64,000 bases of DNA from DASSFZ01 sp035283185 (GCA_035283185.1 DATEUJ010000162.1:62001-126000), one strand, 5' to 3'; counted from the stretch's first letter, positions 8,420 through 17,588 are shown. Numbers and translations are program-made. The notes: generated by a model not told the origin, from the letters alone.

Positions 8420-11400
8420 AGTCTTCTTCGACGCGCGCCGCGTCATGCCCGACGACGATGACGCTCCCCTGTCGGTCCGTGCGCACGCGCCCGCGAATCA
8501 ACACCGGCCCCTGGTGCGACAGTATTGCCCGATGCTGCCCTAGCGCCGCACCGCTCCACAGCACCTGATACGTTCCGGCTTCGTCTTCCATGTCCACTAG
8601 CAGCATTGGCTCCTCCTGCCTGCCGCTGAATCGATGCGCTGCGAGGCGGACCCCCGCGACCGTCACTTCCCGGTCTGCATGGGCGCTCAACTGATCGCTG
8701 CGCGTCACGTCGTGTCGCGCTAAATCCTCTGCCACAAGCTGCAGGGGATGCACGCCGACGAGCATGCCCAGGACGTCGCGCTCCCAGGCGGCGCGCTCGT
8801 GCAGCGCCGGCTCAAGCGCCCCCGATGGCGGTGCCGCGAATATCAGGCTCATCTGGCTGGTATGCCGCCCATGCCACGGCGCTTGCTCCAGAACGGCCAG
8901 CATGGCTTTTGCGTATCCCAACCCGTCCAGCGCGCCGGCTTTGACCAGGTTCACGGCTTCGGCGTGAAGCGGCTGCGCCCGCACCAGGAAGTCTTCGAGC
9001 GACGCAAACGGGCGATGAGACACCATCGACTCGATCGTGGCGCGCGTCAGCTCGCGCACCTGGCCCAGCCCCATCCATAGCGTTCGAGGCTCCTCTAACG
9101 TGAAGGCTTCTTCACTGTGATTGACGTGCGGCGGCTTGACGGTCAGCCCCAACCGTCGCGCTTCGCTCATGTACACGACCGGCGCGTAATAGCCGCCCCA
9201 CACCGCCAGCCGCGCGGCCATGAAGTGCGCCGGGTAGTGCGTCTTGAGGTACGCCATGCGATACGCGACGGCGGCGTAGCCCACTGCGTGCGCCTTGGGG
9301 AATCCGTAGCCCGCGAACGCCGCCATCAGTTCCCAGAGTTCCTCTGCGATAGCCGGGTCCAACTCGCTCGTCTTCACAGCCCCGCCGATAAACTGCTCGC
9401 GCAGGCGGGCCATCTCGCGCTCGGACTTCTTCGACATCGCCCGGCGCAGCAAGTCGGCCTCGCCGAGCGTGAAGCCGGCGATCTCGTGCGCGATGCGCAA
9501 GACCTGCTCCTGGTACAGGATCACGCCGTGCGACTCGCGCAGGATCGGCTCCAGCGCCGGATGCAGGTATGATGCCCCCTCCTGTCCCAAATGTCTCCGC
9601 ACGAAAGCATCCTTCAGGCCGCCCTTGAGCGGCCCCGGACGAAAGAGCGCCAGCGCGACGATCACGTCGCCCACGTTTCGCGCCTGCACCTCGCGCAGCG
9701 TCATGCGCATGCCGGGACTCTCGGTCTGGAAGCAGCCGATTGTCTGCGCGGTCGACAGCGTCTGTGCCGTCGCGAGGTCCTCCAGCGGTATCGACTCGGC
9801 GGTGAAGTCGGGCCGGCGCTTCTGGATCGACTCGACGCAATCGGCGACGACGGTCAGCGCGCTGATGCCCAGCAGGTCGATCTTCACCAGGCCCAGCGCC
9901 GCAACGCTGCCCAGGTCGAATTGCGTGACGAGCAGCCCTTTCGTCGCATATTGAAGGGGAACGAGTTCGGTGATCGGCCCGGGCGAGATGACGATGCCGC
10001 CGGGGTGAATCGACAGGTGATGCGGCGTGCCGTCGAGCGCCCGGCTCATCTCCAGCGCCTCGCGCTCGATCGGATCGCGCGCTTGCTGCATGAGCCTGGC
10101 CTGCGCCGCCTCGGTCTCCGCGCGCTCGGCGGGGCTCCAGAACCACGGCAGGCGCTCCGAGAGCTCCTTGATGCGGATCTCGGATAATCCGTATGCCTTG
10201 CCCACTTCGCGCAGCGCCAGCCGCGGGCGCAGCGTCGCATAGGTGCACACCATCGCCACGCGGTCCGCGCCATACCGGCGGTAGACGTACTCGATGACCT
10301 CGTCCCGGCGTCGCGAGCACAGGTCGAGGTCGATGTCGGGCGGGTCGCGCCGCTCGAGCGACAGGAAGCGCTCGAAGTACAGGTTGTGCGCGATAGGATC
10401 GACGTCGTGAATGCCGAGGCAGTAGGCGACGACCGACGACGAGGCCGAGCCGCGCGGCGAGGAGGGCACGCGCTGCTTGCGGGCGAAGCGCACGATGTCG
10501 GCGACGACGAGGAAGTACGGCGCGTAACCCAGCGCGTCGATGACGTCGACTTCCTTGCGCAGGCGCGCTTCGAGCGCGGGCGTCAGGTCTCGGTATCGCT
10601 GCGCCGCGCCGGCGAGGGCGAGCGCCCACAGCTCGTCGCGCGGCGCGCGGCCCGGCGGCAGATCGAGCGTGGGGAAGTGAAGCTCGCCAAGCGGCAGATC
10701 GAAGCGGCACATATCGGCGACCAGGTTCGTGTTGTCGAGCGCGGCGGGGAAGTCGCGGAACCTGCGCTGCATGTCCTCGGTCATGGGGAAAGACAGGTCG
10801 GGCAGAGACGGCAGGTCTTTGAGACTTTGACTCTGACGCATCGCCGTGAGCACGCGGTAGCGCGGCGCGTCGGCGGGCGAAAGGTATCGAATGTCGTGAG
10901 TCGCGACAGTCCGAACGCCCGTGCGCCCGGCCAGTGAGTGCAGCACGGCGGCTTTTGCCGCATCGCCTGCTTCGACGATCTGCAGCTCGACGAAGAAGCC
11001 GTCGCGTCCGAATAAATTTGTGAATTCTTGCACAAGACTTTCGGTGCGCTGCACGTCGCCTTCGTGCAGGGCAGCGTCGAGCGGGCCGGCGCAGCCGCCG
11101 GACAAGGCGATTAGACCCTGGGTATGTCTGGCAAGCTCGGAAAGCGCGAGTCCGCGCGCCAGCGACGCTTCGCGATCCGGCGCGGCTTGCAGGCGCGTGA
11201 CCAGGCGGCAGATGTTGGCGTAGCCTTCCCGGTTCCGGGCCAGAAGGACGATGGAATGTCCACCCGCAACGGTCAGTTCCGCGCCGATGATCGGGCGAAT
11301 ACCTGCGTCTCGACATCGCGACGCGAACTCCACCGCCCCGTACAGTGCGTTCGTGTCGGTCAGCGCGAGCGCGGGAAGGCCGAGAGCACGGGCGAAGTCC

Positions 11401-11474
11401 ACGCTCTCGCGAACGGAAGGGACGCCGTCGAGGAGGCTCCAATAGGAATGGAAATGCAGGGGGATGACGGGCAT
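8379..11474 (-). CDS. dnaE2: Error-prone DNA polymerase III alpha subunit (DnaE2/ImuC type)
   Basis: The 1031-residue protein begins with a PHP domain (PLHFHSYWSLLDG, then ALTDTNALYGAVEF) followed by the C-family polymerase palm, with PPDIDLDLCSRRRDEVIEYV carrying the catalytic Asp residues, and a C-terminal OB domain (VLIRGRVRTD). The length and the sequence YCLGIHDVDPIAHNLYFERF fit DnaE2-type translesion polymerases better than the replicative DnaE1, which is longer and has a tau-binding tail. Such enzymes usually act with ImuA/ImuB and under SOS control, but neither partner nor a LexA box is seen here. No clear ribosome site precedes the ATG; the start lies in a short tandem repeat (ATGAAGG). 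Confidence 0.85.
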   Translation of the reverse strand: MPVIPLHFHSYWSLLDGVPSVRESVDFARALGLPALALTDTNALYGAVEFASRCRDAGIRPIIGAELTVAGGHSIVLLARNREGYANICRLVTRLQAAPDREASLARGLALSELARHTQGLIALSGGCAGPLDAALHEGDVQRTESLVQEFTNLFGRDGFFVELQIVEAGDAAKAAVLHSLAGRTGVRTVATHDIRYLSPADAPRYRVLTAMRQSQSLKDLPSLPDLSFPMTEDMQRRFRDFPAALDNTNLVADMCRFDLPLGELHFPTLDLPPGRAPRDELWALALAGAAQRYRDLTPALEARLRKEVDVIDALGYAPYFLVVADIVRFARKQRVPSSPRGSASSSVVAYCLGIHDVDPIAHNLYFERFLSLERRDPPDIDLDLCSRRRDEVIEYVYRRYGADRVAMVCTYATLRPRLALREVGKAYGLSEIRIKELSERLPWFWSPAERAETEAAQARLMQQARDPIEREALEMSRALDGTPHHLSIHPGGIVISPGPITELVPLQYATKGLLVTQFDLGSVAALGLVKIDLLGISALTVVADCVESIQKRRPDFTAESIPLEDLATAQTLSTAQTIGCFQTESPGMRMTLREVQARNVGDVIVALALFRPGPLKGGLKDAFVRRHLGQEGASYLHPALEPILRESHGVILYQEQVLRIAHEIAGFTLGEADLLRRAMSKKSEREMARLREQFIGGAVKTSELDPAIAEELWELMAAFAGYGFPKAHAVGYAAVAYRMAYLKTHYPAHFMAARLAVWGGYYAPVVYMSEARRLGLTVKPPHVNHSEEAFTLEEPRTLWMGLGQVRELTRATIESMVSHRPFASLEDFLVRAQPLHAEAVNLVKAGALDGLGYAKAMLAVLEQAPWHGRHTSQMSLIFAAPPSGALEPALHERAAWERDVLGMLVGVHPLQLVAEDLARHDVTRSDQLSAHADREVTVAGVRLAAHRFSGRQEEPMLLVDMEDEAGTYQVLWSGAALGQHRAILSHQGPVLIRGRVRTDRQGSVIVVGHDAARVEEDSNPSRGSPAYTTL

Positions 11475-11506
11475 GAAGGATGAAGGATGAAGGCTGAGGG
11501 ATGAAG
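11475..11506. repeat. Short tandem repeat at the dnaE2 start
   Basis: Three near-perfect heptamer copies of the type ATGAAGG lie immediately upstream of and across the polymerase start codon, in the space before the DUF1186 gene ends. It replaces the usual ribosome-binding region and could change length by slippage. Confidence 0.5.
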
Positions 11507-12349
11507 TCAGCGGTTCTTCCTGCGTGACTTCGCGGCCTGCTTGCGCTTCGCCTTGGCTTTCTTATCCACCCGGCGATCGAGCCGCTGCAAGCGCGCGGTC
11601 TCCTGCCTATCTACGACTGACGCGGCCGGCATTGAAGGAGCCGACGCCCTGGGCATGGACTCAAAAAAATAATCGGGGCGGAGCGTCTGGCGCATGGCCT
11701 TCAGCCCGAACTCCGCCTGCACTTCCTCCCAGTCGCCCGCAACCGAAAGATTGACGCGCTTGGCAGCGAAGGCGCGTTCGATGACAGGCGCAGACTCGAC
11801 GGCTTTCAGATCGAGCAAACTGGCGATCAGGTCTCCGTTCAGCGTCGGATCGTTCTCGTCAAACTGCTCCAGTTGGCGGGTAATGGCAGCTATACACTCG
11901 GCGCGGGCCTCGGGATGCTGAGCGCCGATGTGCTGCAGGCAGCCCGACGCCGCGACGCGCGAGAACAACAGGTGGGAGGTGTCGGCAAGGTAGGCCGTCA
12001 GCGCCGGGATCGCCGCCGGGCCGATCAACCCGTACACCTCAGGCATTTCCTCGAGGATCCACTCCTCGGCGCCCAGTTCGTCGAACAGTGTGAGGAGCGG
12101 CTCGATCGCGGCTTCTGCGCGCAGTTGTCCGAGCGTGCGCCAGGCATGGATCGGTGCCCAGACTTCCAGGCTGTCCGAGTCGGCCCACAGCAGGTCTTTA
12201 TCTGTCGCCACACGGATCAGATCGGGGACGTGCTCCGGGCCGAAACCAAGCTGCTGATAATCCGGCCAGTCGTGGACGTTGCGGGCGTCGCCGTAGGTGA
12301 GCAGTTTATCGATGGGCGGTGGATACGTATTCGTTGATTCGTTCGTCAT
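11507..12349 (-). CDS. HEAT-like repeat protein (DUF1186 type)
   Basis: The 280-residue protein has paired-helix repeats (for example PLLTLFDELGAEEWILEEMP, then AIPALTAYLADTSH) and the N-terminal PPIDKLLTYGDA typical of DUF1186/HEAT-like proteins. The C-terminal 50 residues are Lys/Arg-rich (DRRVDKKAKAKRKQAAKSRR) and may bind nucleic acid. It is probably cytoplasmic, and its role is unknown. The start codon lies inside a dispersed repeat (12324-12356), so the residues NESTNTY are encoded by repeat DNA; the true start could be slightly downstream. It is upstream of dnaE2 on the same strand with a 32-nt gap. Confidence 0.7.
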   Translation of the reverse strand: MTNESTNTYPPPIDKLLTYGDARNVHDWPDYQQLGFGPEHVPDLIRVATDKDLLWADSDSLEVWAPIHAWRTLGQLRAEAAIEPLLTLFDELGAEEWILEEMPEVYGLIGPAAIPALTAYLADTSHLLFSRVAASGCLQHIGAQHPEARAECIAAITRQLEQFDENDPTLNGDLIASLLDLKAVESAPVIERAFAAKRVNLSVAGDWEEVQAEFGLKAMRQTLRPDYFFESMPRASAPSMPAASVVDRQETARLQRLDRRVDKKAKAKRKQAAKSRRKNR

Positions 12350-12356
12350 TCGTTGA
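12324..12356. repeat. ATTCGTTGA-type dispersed repeat
   Basis: The words ATTCGTTGATTCGTTC and CATTCGTTGACA repeat here and recur at 20405-20435, 20944-20975 and 21033-21063. This copy overlaps the start of the DUF1186-like gene. Confidence 0.55.
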
Positions 12357-12433
12357 CATCCTCATCTCCCCCGACAGCAGCTTCGGCAGCAGCGCGTCGC
12401 GGATCGCAGAATCGCCATGATCATCTTCCATCG

Positions 12434-12880
12434 CTACGGCTCTACTTCGTCCAGCACGATCACGCGCAACTCGCTCACGCGCTTGAGCGTGGCATCATTG
12501 GTCAAGAAGGCATCGCAGCCTGCTGTCAATGCTACGGAGACTTGAAAGGCATCAGGCAAGTTCAAGTTGTATCGGGCACGCAACTCGGCGGCTCGATCCG
12601 CCACATCGCGATCGATGCCGACAAAGCTCGTGTTCGCTCCGTTAAGAATGAGTGCGGCAAACTCTCGGCCAATGTCCAAACGTCCGTCGCGATACGGCAC
12701 GACCAGACACTCGGCCAGTGTCACCGGCGACGTCACGGCCACGAAGTCTCCCCGATCCAGCCGCTCGAAAACGGGTTCAACCAATGCCAGATAGCGCGCT
12801 TGCTCCTCGACGTAGTAAACCAACGGCGCAGTATCCAGGAATAGACGAGCGACATCTTGAAGGTGATCGGCAATTCTCAT
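12434..12880 (-). CDS. PIN-domain toxin (VapC-like)
   Basis: The 148-residue protein has the PIN-domain acidic residues in order: FLDTAPLVYYVE (first Asp), TLAECL (Glu), LNLPDAFQVSVAL (Asp) and CDAFLTNDATLKRV (last Asp). PIN toxins are Mg-dependent RNases that cleave tRNA or rRNA. Its start codon overlaps the stop of the upstream antitoxin by 4 nt (ATGA), giving translational coupling typical of vapBC. It appears intact, in contrast to several broken toxins in this window. Confidence 0.9.
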   Translation of the reverse strand: MRIADHLQDVARLFLDTAPLVYYVEEQARYLALVEPVFERLDRGDFVAVTSPVTLAECLVVPYRDGRLDIGREFAALILNGANTSFVGIDRDVADRAAELRARYNLNLPDAFQVSVALTAGCDAFLTNDATLKRVSELRVIVLDEVEP

Positions 12881-13131
12881 GTTTGCCGCCTCAATTGCTG
12901 CTCACGGCGCTCGTCGCCTTCACGCCGGGTCCGAGAAACCCACGCCTGCGCGTCTTCACCGAAGAGCGAGGGCCGCGCAATCCCGCGAATCTCAGCCCAC
13001 TTGCGGCGCGGCTTGGCAGCCGGATAAGCGGCACGTGCCTTATCCACTAAATACGTCGCTAGTTGTAACTGCTCATCGGGTGTCAACTGTTCAGCCTGCT
13101 TGATCAGGTCTTTTAGCAGATTGGCGCTCAT
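12877..13131 (-). CDS. Antitoxin of the PIN toxin (VapB-like)
   Basis: The 84-residue protein begins MSANLLKDLIKQAEQLTPDE, a helical region often seen in small antitoxins annotated with PIN toxins in cyanobacteria and Chloroflexota, followed by a charged Arg-rich tail (TRREGDERREQQLRRQT) that likely wraps the toxin. It is the first gene of the two-gene operon and overlaps vapC by 4 nt. It should neutralise the toxin and may repress the operon. Confidence 0.8.
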   Translation of the reverse strand: MSANLLKDLIKQAEQLTPDEQLQLATYLVDKARAAYPAAKPRRKWAEIRGIARPSLFGEDAQAWVSRTRREGDERREQQLRRQT

Positions 13132-13669
13132 GGATGATACTCCCTTCTTCTATAAATGTCTCACAATGACACAGCTTCCTTAGGCGGTTGGGATGCGCGG
13201 TTTCGGCCTCGGCTCGTTTGCGACATCCGCTTTGCAACCAAGCAGCGCTCATGGCCCAGCCTCCGCAGCTTATCGGCGGCTCACAGCTTCTCCTCTAAGC
13301 CGAGGCTCGCGCCGTTGCTCTTGACCTTCGCGCCTCGTTGGCCTTTAGGCATGCATATGCAAACCGCCGTCCTGAAGATACGACAATTCTACAAGCGGCG
13401 GGTGCATCGGTCAACTGTTTCACGTCGAACGTTTACATAATCAACACTCGTGCGCGGTTCAGCAAGAAAGACAAGAACCCGCCGGAGGATGAGCGGTGAC
13501 TATTTTACAATGGTACACACTGGGGACACACTGCGCACAATACTGCGGCGCCGCCGACTTACCGGGGCGAGATGATGATCACCACATCTTGATATGCCGT
13601 TTGCACTCACAGGGCGGTAATGATAAGATTCGCGCCTGCACCCCGGAATCGAGTTCTGAGGAGGTTGCC
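13132..13669. other. Intergenic region with a promoter and one open, start-less frame
   Basis: No convincing gene is present in this 540-bp stretch. One plus-strand frame stays open from about 13300 to a TGA at 13498 and ends SKKDKNPPEDER, which looks protein-like, but it has no plausible start codon and a stop just before it; it may be a remnant. A promoter for the next gene lies at 13601-13629. Confidence 0.4.
13601..13629 (+). promoter_or_regulatory. Probable sigma70 promoter
   Basis: TTGCAC (13601-13606) and TAAGAT (13624-13629) are 17 nt apart, about 40 nt before the GTG start of the membrane-anchored protein, with GAGGAGG in between as its ribosome site. Confidence 0.5.
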
Positions 13670-14212
13670 GTGTCCATTTCGCAGCGCACCTGGAACGCCC
13701 TGAAGAACGTCACGATCATCATGTCGCTCGCCGTCAACATAGTCCTGATCGTCGTCGTCCTGGTCCTGATCGGCCAGATCGGCAACATCAAGGCGACGCT
13801 GAACGGCGTGCTGACGCAGCTTGATACCGCCTTTGCCTCGCTGGGCGCGGCCGTCATCCAGGACACCATCCACATCGACCAGCGCGTGCCAGTGCGCTTC
13901 GATCTGCCGGTCGACCAAAATGTGACCGTCGTGACCACCGCCCCCGTGCCGCTGGCCATCCCGGCCAGCTTCTCGTTGGGACCTTTTGGACACATCAACG
14001 GCACCGTCTCTCTCTCGCTGCCGCAGAACCTATCACTGCCCATTCGCATCAGCATGGTCGTGCCGGTGAGCAACGAAATCCCGGTCGTCTTCGACCAGCC
14101 GGTCGCCATTCCACTCGGCCAGAAGGGGCTCGGCCCGGTGATCGACCAGTTGCGCGGCGTCACCCAGCCGCTGATCCAGATCGTCGATGCGATCCCGGAC
14201 TCGATTCCCTGA
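13670..14212 (+). CDS. Membrane-anchored protein of unknown function
   Basis: The 180-residue product starts at GTG 13670 behind GAGGAGG. After a short amphipathic segment (ISQRTWNALKNVTIIMSLAV) there is one membrane helix (VLIVVVLVLIG), then an extracytoplasmic domain rich in beta-strand-forming Val, Ile and Pro with repeats of the form VPVRFDLPV, VPLAIPAS, LSLPIRIS and IPVVFDQPVAIPL. These look like repeated short strands; no enzyme motif is seen. I do not recognise the family. It is a single gene followed by the M20 peptidase gene 74 nt later. Confidence 0.7.
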   Translation: MSISQRTWNALKNVTIIMSLAVNIVLIVVVLVLIGQIGNIKATLNGVLTQLDTAFASLGAAVIQDTIHIDQRVPVRFDLPVDQNVTVVTTAPVPLAIPASFSLGPFGHINGTVSLSLPQNLSLPIRISMVVPVSNEIPVVFDQPVAIPLGQKGLGPVIDQLRGVTQPLIQIVDAIPDSIP

Positions 14213-14286
14213 GCATTTGTAAGCGTTCAGAGGAATGGGACTTTGGAGTTTGAAATTTGGAGTTTGGAGTTGAGAAGGGAGTTCCG

Positions 14287-15426
14287 ATGAACGACCTGCT
14301 CGCCGCGTGCACCAGACGCCTGCCCGACGCGCTCGCGCTGCTCAAACAGCTCGTCGCACTCGAATCGCCCTCGACCGACAAAGCGGCCGTCGATCGGTGC
14401 TTAGCCTTCACGGAAGCGAAGTTTCGCGAGCTGGGGCTGGCGACGCAGCGCATCCCGTCGGCGACCGCCGGCGATCAACTGATTGCCGACTGGCCGGGCG
14501 GCGATGGCCGTTCGGGCCGCGTGCTCGCCCTCCTGCATCTCGACACCGTATGGCCGATAGGCACGCTCGAGAGAATGCCCATTCGGGAAGAAAACAGCCG
14601 GTTGTACGGCCCCGGCGCGTACGACATGAAGGGAAGCGTCGCGATCGCCTGGCAGGCTATCGGCGCGCTGCGGGACTCAGGGCGCGCGCCGCGCCGGCGC
14701 CTTCGCCTGCTCTTCACCAGCGACGAAGAAATCGGGAGCAATGCCTCGGTCGATCTCATTCGCGCGGAGGCGATTCAAAGCGACCTCGTGCTGGTCATGG
14801 AGCCGGCCTTGCCGAACGGCGAGCTGAAAACCGCTCGCAAAGGGGTCGGGGGATTCAAAATCGTCGCCCACGGGCGGTCGTCGCACGCGGGGGGCAACCA
14901 CGACAAAGGAGTCAACGCGATCGAAGAGCTGGCCCACCAGGTGCTCGCACTACAGAAGCTCACCGACTACGAGCGTGGCACGACGATCAACGTCGGCGTG
15001 ATCGCAGGCGGCACGCGCAGCAACGTCGTCCCCGATCGCGCCGAGATCGACGTCGACTTCCGTGCCGCGTCGATAACCGAAGCCGAGCGGGTCGAGCGGG
15101 CGTTTCGGTCGCTTCGCCCCGCCTTGCCCGAAGCGCGGCTCGAAGTGAGCGGGGGCCTCAACCGCCCGCCCATGGAGCGCAACGCGACGATGATCGCGAC
15201 CTTCGAGAAAGCGCGGCGCATCGGCGCGGCGATCGGGCTGGAGCTGAAGGAAGGATCGACCGGCGGCGGCAGCGACGGCAGCTTCACGGCCGCGCTGGGC
15301 ATTCCCACGCTCGACGGGCTAGGCCCTCTGGGGGATGGCGCGCACGCGCTGCACGAGCACGTCGTGGTCGAAAGTCTCGCCCAGCGCGCCGCCTTGCTCG
15401 CCGCCTTGTGGACGCATTGGGAGTAA
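14287..15426 (+). CDS. M20-family metallopeptidase (carboxypeptidase G2-like)
   Basis: The 379-residue enzyme has the full set of M20 motifs: LHLDTVWP (first zinc His), YGPGAYDMKGS (bridging Asp), TSDEEIGS (catalytic Glu and a ligand Glu), VMEPALPNG (ligand) and a C-terminal HALHEH segment (last His). A dimerisation/lid domain lies between, including the substrate-binding region near GRSSHAGGNHDKGVNAI. The order and spacing resemble glutamate carboxypeptidases that release C-terminal Glu from folate or peptides, but the exact substrate cannot be read. The start at 14287 has AAGGGAG upstream. There is no signal peptide, so it is cytoplasmic. Confidence 0.88.
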   Translation: MNDLLAACTRRLPDALALLKQLVALESPSTDKAAVDRCLAFTEAKFRELGLATQRIPSATAGDQLIADWPGGDGRSGRVLALLHLDTVWPIGTLERMPIREENSRLYGPGAYDMKGSVAIAWQAIGALRDSGRAPRRRLRLLFTSDEEIGSNASVDLIRAEAIQSDLVLVMEPALPNGELKTARKGVGGFKIVAHGRSSHAGGNHDKGVNAIEELAHQVLALQKLTDYERGTTINVGVIAGGTRSNVVPDRAEIDVDFRAASITEAERVERAFRSLRPALPEARLEVSGGLNRPPMERNATMIATFEKARRIGAAIGLELKEGSTGGGSDGSFTAALGIPTLDGLGPLGDGAHALHEHVVVESLAQRAALLAALWTHWE

Positions 15427-15440
15427 GACGTCCTAATTGC

Positions 15441-15540
15441 CCACCTGCGCTTCGGAGTCGTCCACGAAGCCACACGAACCGACACGAAGTAGAACACTCC
15501 TTCGTGAAGCTTCGTGTGAATTCGTGGAAGAAAAAGACGG
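15441..15540. repeat. Intergenic hairpin repeat between convergent genes
   Basis: The words TCCACGAAGCCACACGAA and TTCGTGTGAATTCGTGGA pair as an imperfect stem between the convergent M20 and metalloprotease genes. It may act as a bidirectional terminator, though the T-run is weak. Confidence 0.45.
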
Positions 15541-15543
15541 CCT

Positions 15544-16944
15544 TCAAGGATACTGCTCGAGCACGCGCTTGAGTTCGTCGAAAGATGTGACGGGCGCGAC
15601 CGCATTCAGGAAATCGGCGATGCGCGGTATCTTCGCGCGCAGCTCACGCACGGCCGGCCCGACGGGATCTTTGCCTGACGCGCCTGGGCGATCGGCGTAC
15701 GAACCGTAGAACGCGAAGTAAGCCTGGTTGAGCTTGCGGATCCACCAGTAGCCGTTCTCCACAAAGAGCTTGCGGCGATCCTCCATATACGTTTCGGCCC
15801 TGACGATCCAGTCGAGCGCCTCGCTACGCAAGGCTCTCGCTTCCTCCTCCCGACCGGCAGCCGCCGCTTCACCGGCTTTCCTTTTTAGCTCGCGCGCCGT
15901 GGCCAGGTATTCGTCCACCTGCACGCGCGTCTCGTGCATCTCGCGGTTGAAATTGAAAGCGTTCGGATCGGATTCGGGAGGCGGCGCGCCGGGGTCCTCG
16001 ACCGGCTGCGGAGGCTCGTACACAAACGGGTAATCGCGCTTCGCAATCTCCGGGTAAAAACGCTTCAGGGCGAGGATGCCGGTCTCGTCTCCCACCAGCG
16101 ACGCCACCGTCTCGTTCATCGTCAACACATCTCCGCCGGCAATGGAAGTCAACAGCAGCTCCATGCCCAGCGGACGAAAGAACAGCCAGTGATGCACCCA
16201 CTCGTGCCCCACAACCTGGAGCAGACCCGGCAAATCCGTCGTTTCGATGATCATCGACGGATAAAGCGACAGCCCGCCGATGGGCGTGACGAGCGCCGAT
16301 TTGTCCGCCGATTCGAATAGTGCGTCCTCGATCTCGTCGGCCCGATCGATGCCCAACCGGGCTGACAGGCCCATTCCCGGCTCACGCTTGATTTCGTCGC
16401 GTGGAGAAATGACCAGAATGTTCGGCAGAGGTGTAATGCGCGCCAGCACCGGAGGGAAGACGCGCCCCCCGGCGGCCAGCCCTTCGTCGGCCAGCACGGC
16501 TGCAATCTGGTCTTGCACGATGGCCTCGGCCGTCGGCCGGCGCCGCTCGACCTCGGCCCGCAGTCGATCGCGCTCCGCGCGCTGCGCGGCGCTGGCCGAA
16601 TCGGGATCGCTCACGTCGGGATCGGCATACGTCCGATTGATGTCGCGCTTGACGCCGCCCAGGCGTCGAGACAATTCGAGATAGTCGACGACGACCTGTG
16701 CGCGCTGCTTCTCGTCGAGATACGCCTGGATCGGCAGCGCAGCCTGAGCGCCTTTCTCGCCGAACGACTCAAGCTCCCAGCCGAGGAAGTCAAAGCGATC
16801 CGCGCCGACGACGCGCGTCAATTGTGCGTCGAACGACGCGGACGGCAAGACGTCGCCGACCAGGAAGAACGCGATCACCGCCAGCGTGAGCGATCGCTCG
16901 AAGACCTGTTGAAGCAGCGGTCGCCATTGCCGCCATAGACGCAT
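15544..16944 (-). CDS. Membrane-anchored HExxH zinc metalloprotease
   Basis: The 466-residue protein starts at ATG 16944 (GAGGAG upstream) and has one N-terminal membrane helix (LAVIAFFLVGDVLP). Near residue 247 is VGHEWVHHW, the HExxH zinc site, and about 30 residues later NETVASLVGDE, which supplies a likely third ligand Glu as in gluzincin-type peptidases. The N-terminal part is helical with charged repeats. The catalytic domain is expected outside the membrane. I do not recognise a specific family or substrate. The 3' end contains no obvious domain apart from a helical tail. Confidence 0.75.
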   Translation of the reverse strand: MRLWRQWRPLLQQVFERSLTLAVIAFFLVGDVLPSASFDAQLTRVVGADRFDFLGWELESFGEKGAQAALPIQAYLDEKQRAQVVVDYLELSRRLGGVKRDINRTYADPDVSDPDSASAAQRAERDRLRAEVERRRPTAEAIVQDQIAAVLADEGLAAGGRVFPPVLARITPLPNILVISPRDEIKREPGMGLSARLGIDRADEIEDALFESADKSALVTPIGGLSLYPSMIIETTDLPGLLQVVGHEWVHHWLFFRPLGMELLLTSIAGGDVLTMNETVASLVGDETGILALKRFYPEIAKRDYPFVYEPPQPVEDPGAPPPESDPNAFNFNREMHETRVQVDEYLATARELKRKAGEAAAAGREEEARALRSEALDWIVRAETYMEDRRKLFVENGYWWIRKLNQAYFAFYGSYADRPGASGKDPVGPAVRELRAKIPRIADFLNAVAPVTSFDELKRVLEQYP

Positions 16945-16994
16945 GATGTCTCCTCGACGGAAATGATACCGTGTCACTCAAGCCCGGGCAAACC

Positions 16995-17028
16995 AGGAGC
17001 CTGATCGTCGCGAGACGATCAGGCTCCT
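16995..17028 (-). terminator. Perfect 15-bp hairpin
   Basis: AGGAGCCTGATCGTC and its exact complement are separated by GCGA. It lies just downstream of the regulator gene at 17133 and upstream of the metalloprotease gene, both on the minus strand, so it is likely a transcription terminator or insulator, although there is no long T-run. A second hairpin (GGAGCGAGC..GCTCGCTCC) follows at about 17037-17071. Confidence 0.55.
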
Positions 17029-17132
17029 GAAACGGTCGGAGCGAGCCGCGGCTTCTCAACGCCGCTCGCTCCGCGCCCAAGCGCCCACCTTCGAGAAGAT
17101 GGGCCGTCTTGAGCCAACACCCGGAAACCGTC

Positions 17133-17435
17133 CTATTTCTTCAACGCGCGCTTCGGCCCTTCGCCTGCCCCTTCCCCTTCACTTCGTTCAGGGTCAGGGC
17201 TTCGGCTCAGGGCAGGCTTCCCTAATGTCCGGTTTTGCACCGTCGCTTGATCGAGCATAGCCAGTATGTTCACTCCGCGTATAAATAGCCGCCGGCCGCC
17301 GTTCAGCCGGCTCACCTGCAGATGGCCTTCGGCGATCATGCGCTTCACCGTGCTGAGACTCACCCCAAGAATCTCCGCGGCCTCTTCCCGAGAATACACC
17401 GCATTTTGCTCGATGACCGGTTTCGGCTTAACCAT
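17133..17435 (-). CDS. BldC/excisionase-like HTH DNA-binding protein
   Basis: The 100-residue protein has a winged helix of the MerR/excisionase type: VYSREEAAEILGVSLSTVKR (helix-turn-helix) and HLQVSRLNGGRRLFIRG (wing). This architecture, one small domain without a sensor region, is that of BldC and phage Xis proteins. The C-terminal 25 residues (SPDPERSEGEG) are encoded by a dispersed repeat of the CCTGAGCGAAG type, so the natural C-terminus has been replaced. The start at 17435 follows from the homology. It is divergent from the epimerase gene, with a phased 10-bp repeat array between them that it probably binds. Confidence 0.75.
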   Translation of the reverse strand: MVKPKPVIEQNAVYSREEAAEILGVSLSTVKRMIAEGHLQVSRLNGGRRLFIRGVNILAMLDQATVQNRTLGKPALSRSPDPERSEGEGAGEGPKRALKK

Positions 17436-17460
17436 CTCTGGCCCCCAACCAGATACAAAC

Positions 17461-17540
17461 AGTCTATCACGGCCTATTAGGATTGTCAACGGTTCATTTC
17501 GGTCATTAAGAGTTCATTATGGATTATTACGGCTCATGAC
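17461..17540. promoter_or_regulatory. Tandem array of about eight 10-bp repeats (operator-like)
   Basis: Successive 10-bp blocks follow the pattern GGnTCATTAC: GGCCTATTAG, GATTGTCAAC, GGTTCATTTC, GGTCATTAAG, AGTTCATTAT, GGATTATTAC and GGCTCATGAC. The period equals one helical turn, so all copies face the same side of the DNA. The array lies between the BldC-like gene and the epimerase gene. BldC is known to bind head-to-tail direct repeats cooperatively, so autoregulation is a natural hypothesis. Confidence 0.6.
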
Positions 17541-17579
17541 GAGAGTGTCGCATTGGGCGCACAGTCACGGTATACCCTG

Positions 17580-17588
17580 TGCTATAAT
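17580..17588 (+). promoter_or_regulatory. Extended -10 promoter element
   Basis: TGCTATAAT is a perfect extended -10 element about 55 nt before the epimerase start; no convincing -35 box is present, which is normal for extended -10 promoters. The phased repeat array lies directly upstream, so the bound regulator could affect this promoter. Confidence 0.6.

Noticed and set aside
13300..13498. Open frame ending SKKDKNPPEDER as a small gene
   Set aside because: It has no start codon with a ribosome site, and a stop lies just before the open region. It may be a remnant, but the evidence is too weak to call.
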